Source of the DNA: Candidatus Nitrotoga sp. CP45
GTDB lineage: Bacteria > Pseudomonadota > Gammaproteobacteria > Burkholderiales > Gallionellaceae
Assembly: GCA_945874105.1 (NCBI GenBank)
Contig: CAMCFJ010000001.1
Location: forward strand, 1 to 64,000
Direction: 5' to 3'
DNA: 64,000 bases
The notes under the pieces were generated by a model that had not been told where the DNA came from, made no database searches, and saw only the letters and a list, made by a program, of their open reading frames with translations. Positions within the stretch are counted from its first letter, which is position 1, and each line of letters starts with the position of its first letter. Below, piece after piece: positions 56,439-64,000 of this stretch. Made by a program: the position numbers and the translations under genes.

Positions 56439-57338
56439 TTATGAATTGACATTTTGCAGCACCCATCCCAGCCCACCTAGCGATCCAAAGAATATAATGA
56501 CGTGCCCCCAAGCCCAGAGCAGATAGCGGCGTGACAGTTTATCCTGTGAAAGGTTGCTGATAAGGAAGAGTTGGCCATCGGGAGAGCGACTAATGATATT
56601 GGTGCCGGGTTGTGCCTGAACATCCATCCTCATTTTGCCCACTTCCCGCTTGGCTGCTTGTCTGACGAGTTCCCATTCCTCCATGCTTAACTCCCCGTCT
56701 TTGTTTAGATCGAAGCGTGCGAGTAGCGTGGACATGTTTTTCTTCCATTCGGTCAGTAATGCGCTTACCTCAGCACGCGTGTCAAATTCCTGATTGCTGC
56801 CGCCTTGAGTGCGAAATCGCCCGATGACGTAGAGGGTTTCACCCTTGATCAGCTTCCACTCAGTGTAACGACGGCCCTCCATTTGCCACTGGTCATAATC
56901 CTGGGTGATGATCTCTGCACTTTCCGGGTCAACCACACATTCACCGGTGTCGTCGCGCAGTATGAAAGAGTCGTCCGTTTCGCCACTCTCAATTGTTCTC
57001 CATCCATTTTTTTCTCGCTCTTCGATTTTATAGCGACACCACAAGCAAGGAAGTCGTCTTAAGTTGCTGAACAAGGGAGGATCACAGAATGGTTGACCAC
57101 TTCCAATTAATTCAACATAGCCTTGTGCGGCAGAAGCAATTTTTGAGGTAGGTGTGTTGCGTAAGGTACGCAGCCTATATAACGAGGACAGCCATGCATA
57201 AAAGCTAATTAAGGAAATTGCTGCAAGGCAATACAGCCAGCCGTTGCGGGTATGCACGCGGAAGCCGACCAGCAGCAGCAACAACTGCGCTCCCGAGGTA
57301 ATCAATTTCACGTATTCGCGTTGTAGCCAATTCGGCAT
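56439..57338 (-). CDS. GIDE-domain membrane protein with an EF-hand
   Basis: A 299-residue membrane protein. Two N-terminal helices (~13-30 and ~34-52) and one C-terminal helix (~272-292, LLWAWGHVIIFFGSLGGLGW) flank a soluble GIDE-like domain (~75-175), recognisable by AAQGYVELIGSGQPFCDPPL and LPCLWCRYKIEEREKNGWR. The bacterial GIDE family is related to the membrane part of the eukaryotic MUL1 ligase; it has no RING here. Residues 210-221, DLNKDGELSMEE, form a canonical calcium-binding EF-hand with ligands at 1, 3, 5, 7, 9 and 12. It follows lemA by 109 bp on the same strand, the common LemA-GIDE pairing. Function unknown. Confidence 0.85.
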   Translation of the reverse strand: MPNWLQREYVKLITSGAQLLLLLVGFRVHTRNGWLYCLAAISLISFYAWLSSLYRLRTLRNTPTSKIASAAQGYVELIGSGQPFCDPPLFSNLRRLPCLWCRYKIEEREKNGWRTIESGETDDSFILRDDTGECVVDPESAEIITQDYDQWQMEGRRYTEWKLIKGETLYVIGRFRTQGGSNQEFDTRAEVSALLTEWKKNMSTLLARFDLNKDGELSMEEWELVRQAAKREVGKMRMDVQAQPGTNIISRSPDGQLFLISNLSQDKLSRRYLLWAWGHVIIFFGSLGGLGWVLQNVNS

Positions 57339-57447
57339 GGGGGTTATCGTGAATATTGCACAGCGAGTCGCGCGCGCCTTACCAGCCAGAGGTTAGTGAG
57401 AGGTGGCATGGATGCTTAATTAACAGGCACGACATATGCCGTAGCCG

Positions 57448-58014
57448 TTAGTTAAATAATTGCTTCATATCCACATCCGCTGTTTCTGCCGTGGAGAATA
57501 TCAGCAAGGGCTTTTCACCAAAACCGAACATCTTTGCAAGGATGTTGGCGGGAAATATTTCGATTTGTACGTTGTTGACGTTTACAGCATCGTTATAAAA
57601 TTCACGGCGGTCAGCGATTCCATTCTCAAGCGTGCTGATACGGTTTTGCAGCTGCATGAAATTTTCATTAGCTTTCAGCTCCGGGTAAGCTTCTGCAAGT
57701 GCGAAGATTGTGCTCAGTCCCGCGCGCAGCTTTTCTTCCGCCTGCCCGAGGGCTTCGATGTCTTGACGTTCCCCCGCAGACTGCACCTGTGAACGGGCCT
57801 CGATAACTTTTTGCAGGGTGGATTGCTCAAACTGTTTGTATTGTTTGCACACTTCAACCAGTTTTGGCAACTCGTCATGGCGCTGTTTCAGCAGCACATC
57901 GATGTTGGCCCAAGCCTTGGCAACGGCATTTTTGACATTCACCAAGTTGTTATACAAGCTAACGCCGTAGATCAATACTACGGCAACGATACCGAAGAAT
58001 ATAAGTGTAGTCAT
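57448..58014 (-). CDS. lemA: LemA family protein
   Basis: A 188-residue envelope protein with one N-terminal membrane helix (TLIFFGIVAVVLIYGVSLYN) and a four-helix-bundle domain. Family marks are NLVNVKNAVAKAWANIDVLL, LKQRHDELPKLVEVCKQYKQ, LFALAEAYPELKANENFMQLQ-type text around AEAYPELKANENF, and REFYNDAVNVNNVQIE. LemA proteins are widespread, usually near GIDE or TPM-domain genes, and lack an agreed molecular role. AAGGAAAT precedes the ATG. It opens the two-gene unit with the GIDE protein. Confidence 0.92.
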   Translation of the reverse strand: MTTLIFFGIVAVVLIYGVSLYNNLVNVKNAVAKAWANIDVLLKQRHDELPKLVEVCKQYKQFEQSTLQKVIEARSQVQSAGERQDIEALGQAEEKLRAGLSTIFALAEAYPELKANENFMQLQNRISTLENGIADRREFYNDAVNVNNVQIEIFPANILAKMFGFGEKPLLIFSTAETADVDMKQLFN

Positions 58015-58453
58015 GTTGATTTCCTTCTATTGAAATTGGACGACTCAGCCCGAGCATCAGAAGTACAAGCGGTTTTCGTCGGATGTGTAGAGAATTCTTG
58101 ATCGACTGCTTCTGGCCGGTTGCTGAAATTGACTTGAAAAAACTTAACGACAGCAAACGCACTCCAAAGCAGGCTATCCAGATAAAAACTTGTTCTACAT
58201 TACGAATGCCATCTCTGGATTTTTCAGTACATGAGTTTGATGGCTTTACAACTGTCAACGTTTGATCAGGAAAGCATTCGCAATAATTCTGTTACATAAA
58301 TCCCGGATTGTCCATTGGATATTCTATGGGGCAGGGTTGTAGCCATTCCAAACCTTACCTGCATTAGTCCAGAGTCCCTGGTAAATTGGGTAGAGTAGCA
58401 AACAGGCTTTCGCCTGCTCTCCCTCATCCCATGAAGTGGGCCAGCTCATTAAA
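58015..58453. other. 439-bp intergenic region upstream of lemA
   Basis: No ORF with a plausible ribosome site. It must hold the lemA promoter on the minus strand. A small hairpin (CAGGC-TTTC-GCCTG near 58402-58416) lies between lemA and the DUF3293 gene and could be part of a terminator, but lacks a T-run. Confidence 0.4.
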
Positions 58454-58882
58454 TCAACGCAACAATATCAGCTCGGGTACAGCGCCTGCTCCTACCCAGA
58501 CAATGGCGTCCTGCTTGTAGAAAATGCCAAGATTTTTAGCTGTTTCGAGATCAACCCCGACAGCGAAAAAACTCTTCTCCTCGGGCCATTGGCCAGTCGA
58601 GTCGGCACCTGCGCCCTCAATAACTTTGGGCGACAACGTATTTAATTTTTCGCTCAAGCTGGCGTGAGCGGCCTCGTTGGCCTCAGGGCTTTGGGCTTGA
58701 CCGCATGGGTTGTAGGCAGTGATAAACACTCCACAGGCATAACCCGACGAGGTGTAAAGCTGAGATAAAGCTTCGGAACGCGTATCGATGCGTAAGGTAA
58801 TGAGGTCGGTGCCAAAACCGAAGCGATAATTGGTCTTGAGATAGGCCTCGATCTTTTCAGCCGCTATTTCAGATTGTGTCAA
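58454..58882 (-). CDS. DUF3293 family protein
   Basis: A 142-residue cytosolic protein that matches the DUF3293 pattern: an early strand, GVFITAYNPCGQAQSPEANE (the I-T-A-x-N-P centre of the family) and a late KSFFAVGVDLETAKNLG. Function is unknown across the family. The start is a TTG at 58880-58882, supported by a very strong AGGAGG box 8 nt upstream; no ATG gives the right length. It stands alone, 439 bp from lemA. An inverted-repeat structure lies just upstream in its putative leader. Confidence 0.82.
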   Translation of the reverse strand: MTQSEIAAEKIEAYLKTNYRFGFGTDLITLRIDTRSEALSQLYTSSGYACGVFITAYNPCGQAQSPEANEAAHASLSEKLNTLSPKVIEGAGADSTGQWPEEKSFFAVGVDLETAKNLGIFYKQDAIVWVGAGAVPELILLR

Positions 58883-58904
58883 CAGAAACCCCTCCTAGGG
58901 TGGA

Positions 58905-59000
58905 GGGTCGACGCTTCCCGCTTGGTTGCTCACAAAGAGCCACATCCGCCTTCACGAACCACCTTGCCCGGGAAGGGCAGGTTGGATTGGGCGTCGACCC
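58905..59000. repeat. 96-nt inverted-repeat structure in the DUF3293 leader region
   Basis: GGGTCGACGC (58905-58914) and GCGTCGACCC (58991-59000) are a perfect 10-bp pair enclosing smaller hairpins: TGCCC/GGGCA at 58965-58979, a GCTC/GAGC stem at 58928-58940, and alternatively CTTCCCG/CGGGAAG (58914-58920 with 58969-58975). The last two options compete, which would allow two folds. No ORF runs through it. Confidence 0.55.
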
Positions 59001-59191
59001 AAATCTGGATGCAATGCCGCATCCTGTTTCATTAACGAAATCTCGTCAATAAATCTGAGGTAGTGTGTTTTTCAAATCCCCCGGCACATGCTCGTACGTG
59101 CCTTGCAGGAAAATACTGCCAGGTTTGTAAGGCTGGGGGGTTCCATGTATAGTTCTTCGATCAAAATCAAGGGTAGGGGCTAAGATATAAC

Positions 59192-59788
59192 ATGAAAAAA
59201 TCGTTGGTTATCATTGTCTTCTCGTTGTTTATGATGATTTTGTTTGCTGGGCTCGCTCAGGCAACTTCAGTCACTTATGCGGCAGAGCTTCATACCTCGA
59301 AATTTAATCCAGTGACCAATGTGCTAATACTGGAACAGGATCAGTCCGGCACCGTCCATGGCACTGTTTATGGCGCTAATGTGCCCGGCAATGGCCAGGC
59401 GGTCATCAGCCATAATCCTGCGTTTATTCCTGTACGTTCGTTGATTATTGGCATCACAGCTGGCTTGGATCCAAGCGGTGCCGATAAAACGGAAATCATC
59501 ATGTTTTTGAACAAAACCTTTGCAGCTTCTAATAAAGGTGTCAAATGGAGCAATGTATTCCCGGGTTCCAGTCACAGCGGTACCATCGACAGCCTGATTG
59601 CCGCCACTGCGGGCAATGCAACTCAACTGACCTGGTTTACTAATACATTTTTTACTGGAATTGCTGCCCCTGCGGTATTTGATACAGGCGCCGCATTTAC
59701 CGTGGGCGAATTCTCATTGCTCGATCCGATAGGTGGTAGTGTTGCTGAGCCACTGGCCATTCCCAGCCTGAATACATGGACAATATAA
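59192..59788 (+). CDS. Exported hypothetical protein
   Basis: A 198-residue protein with a clear Sec signal peptide (MKKSLVIIVFSLFMMILFAG, cleavage after AQA). The mature chain is beta-rich and Gly/Thr/Asn-rich, with no cysteines: YAAELHTSKFNPVTNVLILE, GTVHGTVYGANVPGNG, and a late LLDPIGGSVAEPLAIPSLN. The composition suggests a soluble periplasmic or extracellular beta protein. No PEP-CTERM or LPXTG-type anchor is present. It is a single gene between the inverted-repeat element and a long empty stretch. I do not recognise a family. Confidence 0.75.
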   Translation: MKKSLVIIVFSLFMMILFAGLAQATSVTYAAELHTSKFNPVTNVLILEQDQSGTVHGTVYGANVPGNGQAVISHNPAFIPVRSLIIGITAGLDPSGADKTEIIMFLNKTFAASNKGVKWSNVFPGSSHSGTIDSLIAATAGNATQLTWFTNTFFTGIAAPAVFDTGAAFTVGEFSLLDPIGGSVAEPLAIPSLNTWTI

Positions 59789-60320
59789 TATTGGCATTAT
59801 TTCTGGCAGGCTTGGCGGTATTCAGGATTCGGTGTGCGCATTCGGACGTCTAAGGCTGCTTTACAACATTAAATGCGGTCAGGTGCTTGAATCTCTCGGG
59901 CGAGCCATTTGTTCAAGAGGTGAATGACTGCAACGTGTCAATAGCGCTACTTCGCGAATGACCGCAATGCGGCGAGCTATTGTGATAGCAAGTTGGTGTG
60001 TTGGTCTATATTCAAACGAGATCGACAACTTTCCTTCTAGCTTAGCTGTCGAAATATCGCTGCGTGGTTTGTAAGCTACTGTGACCCGCTGGGCATTGTA
60101 CGTCTCGAAGCGCCCACCGACGGTCGAAATCTTTCGTGCCGCATTTGTAATGAATGTACGGCGACCGCTATGCGATGAGCAACCCGTCAGTTCGAGGTGT
60201 TTTAGCGCGTCAAGTGATTATTCATCGCATGACCATTGGGTAGTGTTGACGCAAATCTGGTTGAGGCAAGATAAACGGCGAGAGGTTTTTCCTGCAGTCT
60301 CGATGATGAGGTATATTTTT
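59789..60320. other. 532-bp region without a supported gene
   Basis: No ORF with ribosome site was accepted. The frame of the next gene stays open back to 60081, but that part has untypical, Arg/Ser-rich composition and no start signal. The sequence here contains several GC-rich patches (59880-59960, 60080-60200) alternating with AT-rich ones, as in decayed genes, but no family can be named. Confidence 0.4.
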
Positions 60321-61472
60321 ATGGTTATGGGTGGTAGGAAAATTGTGATTCCGTGTGTTGCGCTGAGTGCCCTGCTTCTCTTTGCGGGTAATGTATTTGC
60401 AGACCAGCCAAAACGTTACGTGGATAGTGAAAGAGGATTTAGCCTCATTGTCCCAGCAAATTGGAGCGTTGAGCGATTTGGCATCGAGCCGTCCGTACTA
60501 AGAATAGAGAGCCACAACGGTGACTACGTTGCTAGCTGTTCCTTCACGGTTGTAACTGCGGATAATTTTCCAAATGCAACACAAGAATGGTTAGATAAAA
60601 CTGTTAACTCAGTTGCGCAAACGAGTATTGATCAAAAATTGTCAGTTCAAAAAATGCAGAAAATGGGCAGCAAAATATTTGCCCATTATGCAACCATCCA
60701 GACGATAGGTGGCAGAAAAGCGAATGCTCTTTTTTACAGCAGCTCAACTTACTCCTCAAAAATAGGGGCAAATATTTATACGGAGAGTTTCTTCATTAAT
60801 TATGTGCGCCCCAAAGATCAGGTTGGTGTTACATGCTTTGGCGGAGGTCTATCTTTCTTTAATGCGCACTCAAGTTTTGAACATTACAAATCAGAATTCC
60901 AGGAAATTCTTGCTTCAATAAAATTTCCAAGTGAAAAGGAAAAAGTTCAAGAAGCAGTGAAGCCTGAGCCTCAGCGACAATCAGAAAATGTGGATACGCA
61001 GTCTAAACTGAAGGATGAGGCGAAGCAGAAGGAGCAGGCGGAGCAGGTGATGATTGAAGAACAGAAGATAAAGGTTGAACACGAACAAGCAAATGTCGTT
61101 GTCAAGTTACTTACCAACCCCAAGGCTGAATTGGAGAAAACCGAACAGGGGCGAGTCCGTGCCGAACAATCAGCAGCAACAGCCAAGGAGGAGGTCGAAT
61201 ATACGACCAGGATCATCGCCAAGATACGCCGCAATATCTTGATGCCGCGGAATATACCATCTAATGTGATTGCGGAATTCGAAGTGACACTGATGCCTGA
61301 TGGCATGGTGTCAAGTGCAAAATTGGTTAAGCCGAGTGGAATCGCGGCCTATGACAGGGTGGTGAAACGCGCCATTATTAAAGCACAGCCACTGCCAGTG
61401 CCAACCGACATGGCGCTATTCAACAAGTTTCGTGAATTGCATCTCAAATTTAGACCGGTTAAGGAGAGGTGA
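60321..61472 (+). CDS. Exported protein with TonB-type C-terminal domain
   Basis: A 383-residue protein. The start at 60321 is preferred: GAGG lies 9 nt upstream and the chain opens with a signal peptide (MVMGGRKIVIPCVALSALLL ... VFA). Residues ~27-200 form a domain starting RYVDSERGFSLIVPANWSVE, reminiscent of PsbP-like/DUF1795 lipid- or envelope-stress folds. A highly charged coiled coil (~205-300, rich in KEQAEQVMIEEQKIKVEHEQ type repeats) follows. The last ~95 residues match the TonB/TolA C-terminal fold (RIIAKIRRNILMPRNIPSNV, then LMPDGMVSSAKLVKPSGIAA and KAQPLPVP). The layout is TolA-like, but without a membrane anchor kept after cleavage. Confidence 0.78.
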   Translation: MVMGGRKIVIPCVALSALLLFAGNVFADQPKRYVDSERGFSLIVPANWSVERFGIEPSVLRIESHNGDYVASCSFTVVTADNFPNATQEWLDKTVNSVAQTSIDQKLSVQKMQKMGSKIFAHYATIQTIGGRKANALFYSSSTYSSKIGANIYTESFFINYVRPKDQVGVTCFGGGLSFFNAHSSFEHYKSEFQEILASIKFPSEKEKVQEAVKPEPQRQSENVDTQSKLKDEAKQKEQAEQVMIEEQKIKVEHEQANVVVKLLTNPKAELEKTEQGRVRAEQSAATAKEEVEYTTRIIAKIRRNILMPRNIPSNVIAEFEVTLMPDGMVSSAKLVKPSGIAAYDRVVKRAIIKAQPLPVPTDMALFNKFRELHLKFRPVKER

Positions 61473-61684
61473 CCTTGTTTTTGCAGGCAACTCCACATTA
61501 TTTATACCCGGAAATCTGATATCGTTGCTCTTGGTCGAGTTGCTTGTATTGCTTCATCTGTGTTCCTTTTACTTGGTCGTTTAAGTGGCTCGATGTTAAC
61601 GCAGCTCGCCACCTAAATTCGCTTACAAAAGTTGCACTTCAGAGTTGAATCCGCCAGGGAATAATCAGGAACACTCAGGCAACA

Positions 61685-61716
61685 AAAAACCCGCTATGCC
61701 TTTATTCATGCGGGTT
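61685..61716 (-). terminator. Terminator of the GldG/ABC-2 operon
   Basis: AACCCGC (61688-61694) pairs with GCGGGTT (61710-61716), extended by ATG/CAT inside. On the minus strand the stem is followed by a TTTTTTGTT run. It lies about 30 bp after the gldG stop codon. Confidence 0.85.
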
Positions 61717-61748
61717 AAATGGGCTATTCAGGAATGCCTGAAATATGT

Positions 61749-63089
61749 CTAACGTCTTCTGCGCCACCACAAAATAGCACCCGCCAGCATTAACAGCATA
61801 GGTATGGCAATCAGGAAGCTGCCACTGATTATGGTCAGATGGATTTTGCTCAGGTTAACCGCACCATCTTTCACCGCGCGAGGTTGAGTGGTGATGAGCC
61901 GTTCTTCGTTACCTAGCCAGTTCGTCATGTTGACGCCGAGATCAAGATTGCCGCCGTTACCGGAATAGGCGTTGGCAAGAAACGAACCGCTGCCGACGAT
62001 AACAATGCGTTGTTCGCGATCGTTTATGTTGCGTTGCAGGGCTAGCGCGATGGTTACCGGGCCGGGGATGTCGCGGGTTTTGTTGAAGTGTGGTTTACCT
62101 TGCGGTATGTCGCGGCTAACCCAGCCACGTGGTGCGGCCTCTACCAGCGTGGTGTGATGCCACGCAGCATTTTCCTCCCAGTCAATGGCGCGTGCAAAGG
62201 GGAAGACCGTGATCAAGTTAAAATTTTGCGTGACGGCATGCGGCGGGTAGCCTGAGCCCAGCGCCCAGGTCGCAGGGATATTCATTTCTTCTGCTGCTGG
62301 ATCAATCACGATGCCAGGCGTGAGGATGATGTCCAGTTTTTCAGTCAGACGCTCCAGTCCATGCAACGGTTCGGCGTCTACTATCCACAGCAGGTTGCCG
62401 CCGTTGTCGATATAGCGCAGTAGTTTATCAATCTCGCCCTGCAACAGGTCGATTTGCGGCTGCGTAATGATCAACATGCTGGCATTATCCGGCACGCCTT
62501 GCGCCAGTGTTAAATTCAGGCTGTTGAGGAGAAAGCCATTTTGTTTCAGCCGTTTTCCGAATTCGCCGAGATCGTGGTTTGCGATGCCTTCCAGATTGCG
62601 TTCACCATGTCCATCAAGATACATGAGCAGCTGATTTTTTGTGTGAGCCATGCGTAACAACACGCTGGTTAGCGCTTGTTCGTTCAGCATGGTGACATGT
62701 TCGCGCTTGCCGCCATATTCAACCAGCATCTCGCCATTGACATGAATGTTGACCTTGCGCGCTTCTTCCGGCTGTTTTACCGGGTCGATAAAGGCGAGCG
62801 AAATATCGGGTTTATAGCGCTGATAGAGGGCGACAAAATCACGGGTTATCCTGTGCATATCACCCAAATTGGCATCCTGCCCGGTTACATACATTGTTAG
62901 CTTGATTTCACCGTGCAGCTGGTTCAGTACAGTTACACTGCTATCCTCCAAACTGTTGCTGGCGCTTTGGGTCATATCCCATTGTGAGGGGCGGTGTGCG
63001 GCGAGTTGGTACAGAGCGACAATAACTGCAAGCAGCAGTGCGGTGAAAACAAGGTTTTTAATGAGCAGATTGGGTTGAGGGAATTTCAT
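61749..63089 (-). CDS. GldG-like ABC transporter auxiliary protein
   Basis: A 446-residue membrane protein with one N-terminal helix (LLIKNLVFTALLLAVIVALY), a large periplasmic part (~40-415) and a C-terminal helix (TIISGSFLIAIPMLLMLAGA) ending in an Arg-rich tail WWRRRR. The periplasmic part holds the GldG/DUF4350-like ThiJ/glutamine-amidotransferase-like fold: YVTGQDANLGDMHRITRDFV, LLMYLDGHGERNLEG and LLWIVDAEPLHGLERLTEKL. In gliding Bacteroidetes GldF-GldG form an ABC complex; in proteobacteria homologues have unknown cargo. It lies 12 bp after the permease gene, third in the operon. Confidence 0.9.
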   Translation of the reverse strand: MKFPQPNLLIKNLVFTALLLAVIVALYQLAAHRPSQWDMTQSASNSLEDSSVTVLNQLHGEIKLTMYVTGQDANLGDMHRITRDFVALYQRYKPDISLAFIDPVKQPEEARKVNIHVNGEMLVEYGGKREHVTMLNEQALTSVLLRMAHTKNQLLMYLDGHGERNLEGIANHDLGEFGKRLKQNGFLLNSLNLTLAQGVPDNASMLIITQPQIDLLQGEIDKLLRYIDNGGNLLWIVDAEPLHGLERLTEKLDIILTPGIVIDPAAEEMNIPATWALGSGYPPHAVTQNFNLITVFPFARAIDWEENAAWHHTTLVEAAPRGWVSRDIPQGKPHFNKTRDIPGPVTIALALQRNINDREQRIVIVGSGSFLANAYSGNGGNLDLGVNMTNWLGNEERLITTQPRAVKDGAVNLSKIHLTIISGSFLIAIPMLLMLAGAILWWRRRR

Positions 63090-63101
63090 GCTGGATGGCG
63101 A

Positions 63102-63845
63102 TTAGCTATAAATGCGGTTGTTGTGCAGCCGCCGTATTGTGAGCAACAGAAAGGCGGTACAAAACAGCAGGAAAAATATCAGGTCTGTACTATTCAACAG
63201 GCCAATATTGAAGCTTTGAAAATGGCTGGTGGGGGCGAGCGCGCGCCAAGAGTTGTGACTATCCACTGCGCTGATTTCCACCAGCCACAGGCCGAAAAAT
63301 AGAGCCAATGCACCGATGGCGGCTACCACTGGTTGCGCGGTGAGCGAGGAAATATACAGTCCCAATGCGACGTAGCTGGCGGCAAGCAATATAAGTCCCA
63401 GCGCATTGGTGAGAATAAGTCCTGTGTCCAGTTGCGTGCCTGCGGCCAGCGTTAGCACCATCAACATGCAGCTTGCGATGATGAGCAACAGAAATAGCAT
63501 TAGGCCGATGAACTTCCCTACCACGATGTGAATATCAGAAACCGGTGCGCTCATTAATAGTGTCAGGGTTTGGTTGCGCCGTTCCTCGGCGATCAAGCGC
63601 ATGGTAAATATGGGAATCAGCATCATCAAAATCAGCGCGATGGTGCCAAATAAGGGAGCCGCCACGGCTAATGTGGCGCCGGGCGCGTTGGCAAGCTGTG
63701 CCAGTTGTGACTGTACTTGTAAAAAGGCATCGAGGCGTGCCAGGAAAAACCAGGCGAAGATGAATTGCAGAGCGCCCAAAATCAACCAGGTCGAAGGGAT
63801 GACGAAGAGGCTGCGGAATTCCTTGTGCGCAATGGTTAAAATCAT
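63102..63845 (-). CDS. ABC-2 type permease (GldF/NosY-like)
   Basis: A 247-residue inner-membrane permease with about six helices: an N-terminal MILTIAHKEFRSLFVIPSTW with the first helix LILGALQFIFAWFFLARLD, then GTIALILMMLIPIFTMRLI, the conserved RRNQTLTLLMSAPVSDIHIV cytosolic motif of ABC-2 permeases, FIGLMLFLLLIIASCMLMVL and later helices, including IGALALFFGLWLVEI. The stop of the ATPase gene and this start overlap by 4 bp (ATGA). It forms the channel for the GldG-like partner. NosY-like proteins share the fold, but no nos genes are adjacent. Confidence 0.9.
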   Translation of the reverse strand: MILTIAHKEFRSLFVIPSTWLILGALQFIFAWFFLARLDAFLQVQSQLAQLANAPGATLAVAAPLFGTIALILMMLIPIFTMRLIAEERRNQTLTLLMSAPVSDIHIVVGKFIGLMLFLLLIIASCMLMVLTLAAGTQLDTGLILTNALGLILLAASYVALGLYISSLTAQPVVAAIGALALFFGLWLVEISAVDSHNSWRALAPTSHFQSFNIGLLNSTDLIFFLLFCTAFLLLTIRRLHNNRIYS

Positions 63846-64000
63846 GATTTTTCGTCTTGAGTGATTTGCATAAATACATCTTCCAGCCGCGTTTGCAGCG
63901 GAACGAGTTGCTCCGCTTGCCAGCCATGTTGTGCGGCGAGCGCGAGCAGGGCAGCGCTTGGATTTGTGTTAACGGTATGCAGAATGCGGAACTGTGTGGC
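63842..64000 (-). CDS. ABC transporter ATP-binding protein, C-terminal part
   Basis: Only the last 52 codons are in the window; the gene continues past the right edge. The visible part reads RILHTVNTNPSAALLALAAQ and ends with EQLVPLQTRLEDVFMQITQ then DEKS. The E-D-V-F motif is the usual end of GldA/CcmA-type ABC ATPases. The stop overlaps the permease start by 4 bp, so the operon order is ATPase, permease, GldG-like protein. Walker motifs lie outside the window. Confidence 0.85.
   Translation of the reverse strand, partial: ATQFRILHTVNTNPSAALLALAAQHGWQAEQLVPLQTRLEDVFMQITQDEKS

Noticed and set aside
58905-59000. Integron attC site
   Set aside because: The outer stem has no GTTRRRY/RYYYAAC core sites and no cassette-like ORF pair flanks it.
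60081-60320. N-terminal extension of the TonB-C protein
   Set aside because: The extra 80 codons precede the signal peptide, lack a ribosome site and are of untypical composition.

Overview
The window looks like a chromosomal piece of a Gram-negative betaproteobacterium. Pointers are a Coq7 ubiquinone hydroxylase, the peptidoglycan-recycling ligase Mpl, a general-type porin, an E3 subunit carrying its own lipoyl domain, cobalamin-dependent MetH and a YqaA/HerA-like/MnmA/PurB core set. Gene content and moderate GC would fit the Nitrosomonadales, perhaps near Gallionellaceae. That placement is inference from family knowledge; no marker search was possible. The left edge is the end of an rRNA operon (5S rRNA plus terminator).

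Layout: (1) 0-3.5 kb: 5S rRNA, purB, mnmA, a small secreted Ala/Lys-rich protein and tRNA-Leu(CAA). (2) 3.5-6 kb: a small accessory patch with a GFA-type protein, a BrnT/BrnA toxin-antitoxin pair lying between two ~150-bp direct repeats, and an orphan possibly UDG-like protein. (3) 6-31 kb: mostly housekeeping genes: mpl, metH, a Sel1-repeat protein, a GGDEF-EAL c-di-GMP enzyme, a YqaA membrane protein, a HerA-like ATPase, lpdA, proA, trpC, a porin, coq7, a PLP amino-acid decarboxylase, dcd, apbC/mrp and metG. (4) 31.4-43.4 kb: a minus-strand surface-polysaccharide operon: ABC exporter (wzm, wzt), CapK-like adenylating enzyme, NodB-like deacetylase, UDP-GlcNAc 2-epimerase and four glycosyltransferases, one fused to a WbsX/GH99-like domain. 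It follows dnaE on the same strand. (5) 47-49 kb: a REC-PAS response regulator and a Crp/Fnr regulator. (6) 49.4-54.4 kb: a truncated and a full-length copy of a secreted heparinase-II/III-like polysaccharide lyase. (7) 54.5-64 kb: mutM, a lipoprotein, a LemA/GIDE pair, a DUF3293 protein, two exported proteins and a GldG/ABC-2 gliding-type ABC transporter cut by the window edge.

Working together: the polysaccharide operon can make and export a ManNAc-containing capsule or O-antigen. The nearby secreted lyase could cut such a polymer, and the GGDEF-EAL protein and Crp/REC-PAS regulators could influence surface behaviour; these links are inferences. metH and metG serve methionine supply and use, while proA, trpC, purB, dcd and lpdA are scattered core metabolism.

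Mobile debris is frequent. An IS200/IS605-type transposase 3' remnant directly follows metG and supplies the last 23 codons of the convergent glycosyltransferase. A second, diverged copy of the same IS end sits just upstream of the full-length lyase gene. There is also a MITE-like element beside dcd whose terminal 13-mer recurs after two other genes, and a palindromic intergenic-type repeat that has become coding sequence inside metG. No CRISPR array, prophage or clearly new defence system was seen.
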